Source: Streptomyces sp. MBT53
Lineage (GTDB): Bacteria; Actinomycetota; Actinomycetes; Streptomycetales; Streptomycetaceae
Length of the DNA: 34,353 nucleotides
Assembly (NCBI RefSeq): GCF_016654115.1
Contig: NZ_JAEQAZ010000142.1
Location: 1 to 34,353, forward strand
Direction of reading: 5' to 3'
Shown here: positions 31,870 through 34,353 of the stretch, in pieces
Position numbering within the stretch: position 1 is the first letter of the stretch
Layout: the number at the start of each line of letters is the position of its first letter
Program-made: the position numbers and the translations under genes
Notes under the pieces: model-generated
Seen by the model: the letters and a program-made list of their open reading frames with translations, nothing else
What the model was told of the DNA's origin: nothing
Databases searched by the model: none

Positions 31870-32163
31870 ATGCCCCGCCACTCGATCACCGTGACCTCGT
31901 ATCACGCCGACAACACCGTCTGCCCCTCGGAACACCAACACACCAGGAGCGGTAAACCACTCACCGAAGGCTGCACGGGACGCAACCACTTCATCGCGTT
32001 GTGCAGCTGCACCGCCTGGACGAGCAGCCGCTCGTCCACGAAGAACTACGCCGCCGAAGACGGCAGGCGGCATCGCGCCGCGCAGCAGCGAGCGGAGTCC
32101 GCCGCGCCGCCGAACGGCCCCGCCGTGCTGCGCGAACTGCTTCGACTCGACGCGGACGTCTGA
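31870..32163 (+). CDS. Small Cys/His-containing hypothetical protein
   Basis: The protein has 97 residues, with GGAGGT (31858-31863) before ATG. The sequence has SYHADNTVCPSEHQHTRSGK followed by CTGRNHFIALCSCTAW, a Cys/His set that could bind zinc. The C-terminal half is basic and helical. It begins an operon of three small genes that ends at the 32869-32913 terminator. Function unknown. Confidence 0.65.
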   Translation: MPRHSITVTSYHADNTVCPSEHQHTRSGKPLTEGCTGRNHFIALCSCTAWTSSRSSTKNYAAEDGRRHRAAQQRAESAAPPNGPAVLRELLRLDADV

Positions 32164-32214
32164 TACGGCCCGCCACGCCCCACTTCGACCACCCTCATCG
32201 CTCAGGAGGCTGTC

Positions 32215-32439
32215 TTGCCCTACGAGATCACCGTTGGCCAGCTGGTCCGTCAGCTCCAGACCTTCGATCCCGACCTGCCCGCGTACTTCGCCATCAACCC
32301 GGACTGGCCGCAAGCCCACCGCATCGGCCGCATCGTGGAGATCACCGGATCGCACGGAGCCGTCTACATCGCCGAGAACGGCCAGGAGGGCGTGCTGCCG
32401 CCCGCCGTCCGCAACCAGTTGGACTGGTCCGACGTATGA
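32215..32439 (+). CDS. Small hypothetical protein
   Basis: The protein has 74 residues, with AGGAGG (32204-32209) before TTG 32215. The sequence (EITVGQLVRQLQTFDPDLPA, IGRIVEITGSHGAVYIAENG) has the look of small phage or plasmid proteins whose N-terminus is a short helix ending in DPDLP. It overlaps the next gene as ATGA. Family not named. Confidence 0.72.
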   Translation: MPYEITVGQLVRQLQTFDPDLPAYFAINPDWPQAHRIGRIVEITGSHGAVYIAENGQEGVLPPAVRNQLDWSDV

Positions 32440-32852
32440 CCTGCCGCCCCCGTGCGCAGCCCCCGTCGTCGACCGGCTCCTCGCCTCATTTGGTCCTCCG
32501 TGACCTGGTCCGTCACCCGATGCCACGATCCGTACGCGGCGCCCTCCTGCGCCGCGTGCCTCCGCATCCCGCCCAACCGATCCACACGGTGTGGATATCC
32601 AAGGTGAAGCCCGGCCGGCTACACCCCGGCTCCGTCCTGCTGAGCTGGAAGCCCGGCCTCGGAGACGGAATGGATGTTTCCGCCCACCTCGGACTGACCT
32701 CGGCAGAGGTCCTCCTCGCCAACTGGCCGGGCCTTCACGGCGACTGGACCCCCGTCGTACACCCCACGGTGTACGAGGTCTTCGGCCTTCACGCCGCTCT
32801 GTCCGTGGCCACCGACGCGCTGCGCCTCGCCAACCATCTGGCCGCTCGCTGA
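32436..32852 (+). CDS. Hypothetical protein, translationally coupled
   Basis: The protein has 138 residues from the ATG overlapping the previous stop. The first ~45 residues are disordered; an internal ATG at 32520 is an alternative start. The rest is well formed: HTVWISKVKPGRLHPGSVLL, GMDVSAHLGLTSAEVLLANW and a C-terminal helix ALSVATDALRLANHLAAR. No known domain is recognised. The terminator follows 16 bp after its stop. Confidence 0.65.
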   Translation: MTCRPRAQPPSSTGSSPHLVLRDLVRHPMPRSVRGALLRRVPPHPAQPIHTVWISKVKPGRLHPGSVLLSWKPGLGDGMDVSAHLGLTSAEVLLANWPGLHGDWTPVVHPTVYEVFGLHAALSVATDALRLANHLAAR

Positions 32853-32868
32853 CAATCCAATCGCCGCA

Positions 32869-32914
32869 AACGCCGAGGGCTGCCCCAAGATTCGGGCAGC
32901 CCCTCGTGGCGTTG
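32869..32914 (+). terminator. Intrinsic terminator
   Basis: The core stem GGGCTGCCC (32877-32885) pairs with GGGCAGCCC (32894-32902) and is extended outwards by AACGCC and GGCGTT with a small bulge. It sits directly after the three-gene set. There is no long T-run, as is common in high-GC genomes. Confidence 0.78.
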
Positions 32915-33015
32915 AGACATCGCACTCCTGTCTCGGACGGCCAAGTGCTTTCTTGCCCTGGGTGGGCCAGTACTGCTGTTGTACTGAGGAAGTTCCGGGG
33001 TCGCGTCACGGACCG

Positions 33016-33375
33016 TTAGAACGGCGCCCAAGTCCGCCAGGAGCCACCTGACCGCAGCGTCTCAACACGCTTCTCGACTTCCTCGGCGGCGCGTGGGTCC
33101 TCGCCGGCGTTCTGCACGAGCCAGGTGACCATCAGCAGTTCGCAGGTGCTCCGGAGCACGGTGAACCCAGGCCGCTCCCGGACGTCGAAGCCATCGCCGG
33201 GGATGATGGACAGCCCAGTTGCAGAGGACACGATGGGCAGTTCAGTGTCGGGTGCGCTCGGCCCCGGGGGGCAGGGGCCAAAGAAGTCGTCCGCTCGTCC
33301 GCTCGCGCACGAGCGGCGTCGAGCAGTGTCCGTGTGAGGTCGGCCAAGTGCCTCACGTCGGTGCTGTCGAGCACG
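33016..33375 (-). pseudogene. C-terminal part of an unknown gene, truncated next to an IS remnant
   Basis: Reading in reverse, LDSTDVRHLADLTRTLLDAA leads to DDFFGPCPPGPSAPDTELPI, GLSIIPGDGFDVRERPGFTV, then LLMVTWLVQNAGEDPRAAEE and SWRTWAPF before the stop at 33016. An exact 8-bp tandem duplication (TCGTCCGC at 33287-33294 and 33295-33302) shifts the frame between the first two parts; removing one copy joins them. The N-terminus is missing where the transposase sequence begins. Family not recognised. Confidence 0.55.
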
Positions 33376-33641
33376 GTCTGATGGATCTGGTCCCATGCCC
33401 CAGTACGGGACCAGATCCGGAACCGACGATGCGCGGTGGACTTCGACATCCCGAAGCAACTCGGCAGGCGACGCCACGGACACCCGCTGGTCAGCACATA
33501 GACAATCGCGGCGAACACGTCCTCATCGGCGACGTTCTGCGTTACGCCGCCCTGAACACGCAAGACCGGCGGAGGCAGCAGGGGCCGGGCGATCTCCCAA
33601 AGACCATCCGGAACGATCCATCGCCAGCGGTTCAGTCCCAT
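33376..33641 (-). mobile_element. Truncated IS5-like transposase
   Basis: From the ATG at 33641 the reverse frame reads WRWIVPDGLWEIARPLLPPP, then ADEDVFAAIVYVLTSGCPWR, RLPSCFGMSKSTAHRRFRIW and GAWDQIHQTV. This is the N-terminal helical region of IS5-family (DDE) transposases. About 90 residues remain; the DDE catalytic core is absent and the frame passes into unrelated sequence near 33375. I could not find terminal inverted repeats or a target duplication. The element is dead, and it marks a deletion or imprecise recombination at this edge of the island. Confidence 0.75.
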
Positions 33642-33806
33642 GTCTGGCCAACAGCCAACATGCCGAGCGAGACACGGCCTTCGCGCCATGCACGGGGACG
33701 GTGTCCGGCGCTACCTCCGCCAGCTCGTGAGGCAGTGTTCCCACTACCGAGCGTCGCAGCTGGTCACAACGCTGCACGGCTTCCGCCTGACAACCAGCCG
33801 GCGCGC

Positions 33807-34353
33807 TCACGAGCGCGGCCAGTAGAGGCGTATCTCGGTGCCGCCTAGGACGTCGGTAGCCGCCGCGCGAAGGCCCTTCACGGCCTGGTACAGCAAGTGC
33901 TCCCGCTCGGCTGCGAGCGCGGTGTCCTCGGTCTTGCGGGAGGTGTCTTCCGCGTGGGCGTCACGCACCATCCGCCGCACGACCTCGGCAAGGTCGTTGG
34001 CCGCGTGGACCACACCGTACAGCGCCTCCACCACGGAAGGCGGTCCCTCCAGAATGACAACCTCGGCGGCCCGGTGGACGCCCCGGGCCTGGGCGACGAA
34101 GCGTTCCATCTTCTCGTCGACGTCCCTCAGGTCCGGCCGGTCCGCCCGCAGCGCGTCGCGCACTGCGTCCAGGGCGACATCACGGTCGTACACCGCGCCC
34201 AGGTAGTTCGCGTAGGCGTCCCGGCGATGCTGCCGACGCCACTGGTCGAACTGCGAGCGCGCCACCGCGCGGCCGGTGACCATCGCGGAGCCGAGGGTGG
34301 CGAGTGAGCCTACAGCGGCGCCGAGCAGCGCGGTTACTGACCTTTTCGGGTTG
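33807..34353 (-). CDS. Membrane-anchored hypothetical protein, 5' end outside window
   Basis: The frame is open to the window edge. An internal ATG at 34283 gives 158 residues, but upstream sequence in frame (SVTALLGAAVGSLATLGSAM) is a good membrane helix, so the true start is probably beyond 34353. After the helix comes a charged helical domain (SQFDQWRRQHRRDAYANYLG, KMERFVAQARGVHRAAEVVI). Such short membrane-anchored helical proteins are frequent in streptomycetes and of unknown function. It probably belongs to the chromosome side or to another module. Confidence 0.7.
   Translation of the reverse strand, partial: NPKRSVTALLGAAVGSLATLGSAMVTGRAVARSQFDQWRRQHRRDAYANYLGAVYDRDVALDAVRDALRADRPDLRDVDEKMERFVAQARGVHRAAEVVILEGPPSVVEALYGVVHAANDLAEVVRRMVRDAHAEDTSRKTEDTALAAEREHLLYQAVKGLRAAATDVLGGTEIRLYWPRS

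Noticed and set aside
31690..33009. A 439-codon reverse open frame
   Set aside because: It spans several forward genes with good ribosome sites and ATGA coupling, as well as a terminator; the translation is Arg/Gly-rich with no recognisable domain.

Overview
The window is high-GC DNA with strong third-position G/C bias, GTG and TTG starts, and rare TTA codons that look regulatory. The protein families (SCO6880, DUF6112, DUF6238, DUF4913, DUF317) are typical of Streptomyces or a close actinomycete. Most of it reads as the conjugation core and accessory cargo of an integrative element or plasmid, or an island derived from one. I see no integrase, relaxase, rRNA, tRNA or CRISPR array, so the element's ends are probably outside the window.

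Left flank (1-5150): decayed edge sequence, a small membrane protein, a divergently oriented HTH plus WD40 protein with 14 repeats, a PD-(D/E)XK (NucS-like/DUF5655) nuclease-like protein, and a convergent DPPY-type DNA methyltransferase. A strong two-way hairpin separates the last two.

Transfer core (5350-13030): a possible promoter, a 15-codon leader ORF containing a TTA codon, a hairpin and a coupled 25-codon ORF precede a secreted transglycosylase/NlpC-P60 enzyme. Next come a two-helix pilin-like protein (DUF6112), a VirB8-like anchor, a VirB6-like channel protein, an SCO6880-family protein (VirB3/VirB4 N-terminal-like), a DUF6238 protein and a separate VirB4-like ATPase. Together these make an actinobacterial type IV secretion machine in which VirB4 is split over two genes.

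Insertion (13008-15594): a reverse-strand polymorphic toxin with a restriction-endonuclease-fold C-terminus and a small acidic probable immunity protein interrupt the transfer operon. A broken forward-strand gene marks the far side.

Transfer and accessory operon (15680-27451): three consecutive genes sharing a possible N-terminal domain, with a Cys-rich small protein between the second and third; a VirD4/TraD-like coupling ATPase; a protein with two DnaB-N-like domains and no ATPase; a C5-cytosine methyltransferase broken by three frame changes; DUF4913; an unknown protein coupled to a RelE/ParE-like protein; a double winged-helix protein; and a DUF317 protein. Several junctions are ATGA or GTGA overlaps.

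Right part (27452-34353): DUF317 wreckage, a TTA-containing hypothetical gene, a small module with its own promoter/operator palindrome and an HTH protein, a DUF317 gene stopped by one TGA, three small genes ending in a clear terminator, a truncated IS5-like transposase abutting a truncated gene, and a membrane-anchored hypothetical protein running off the window.
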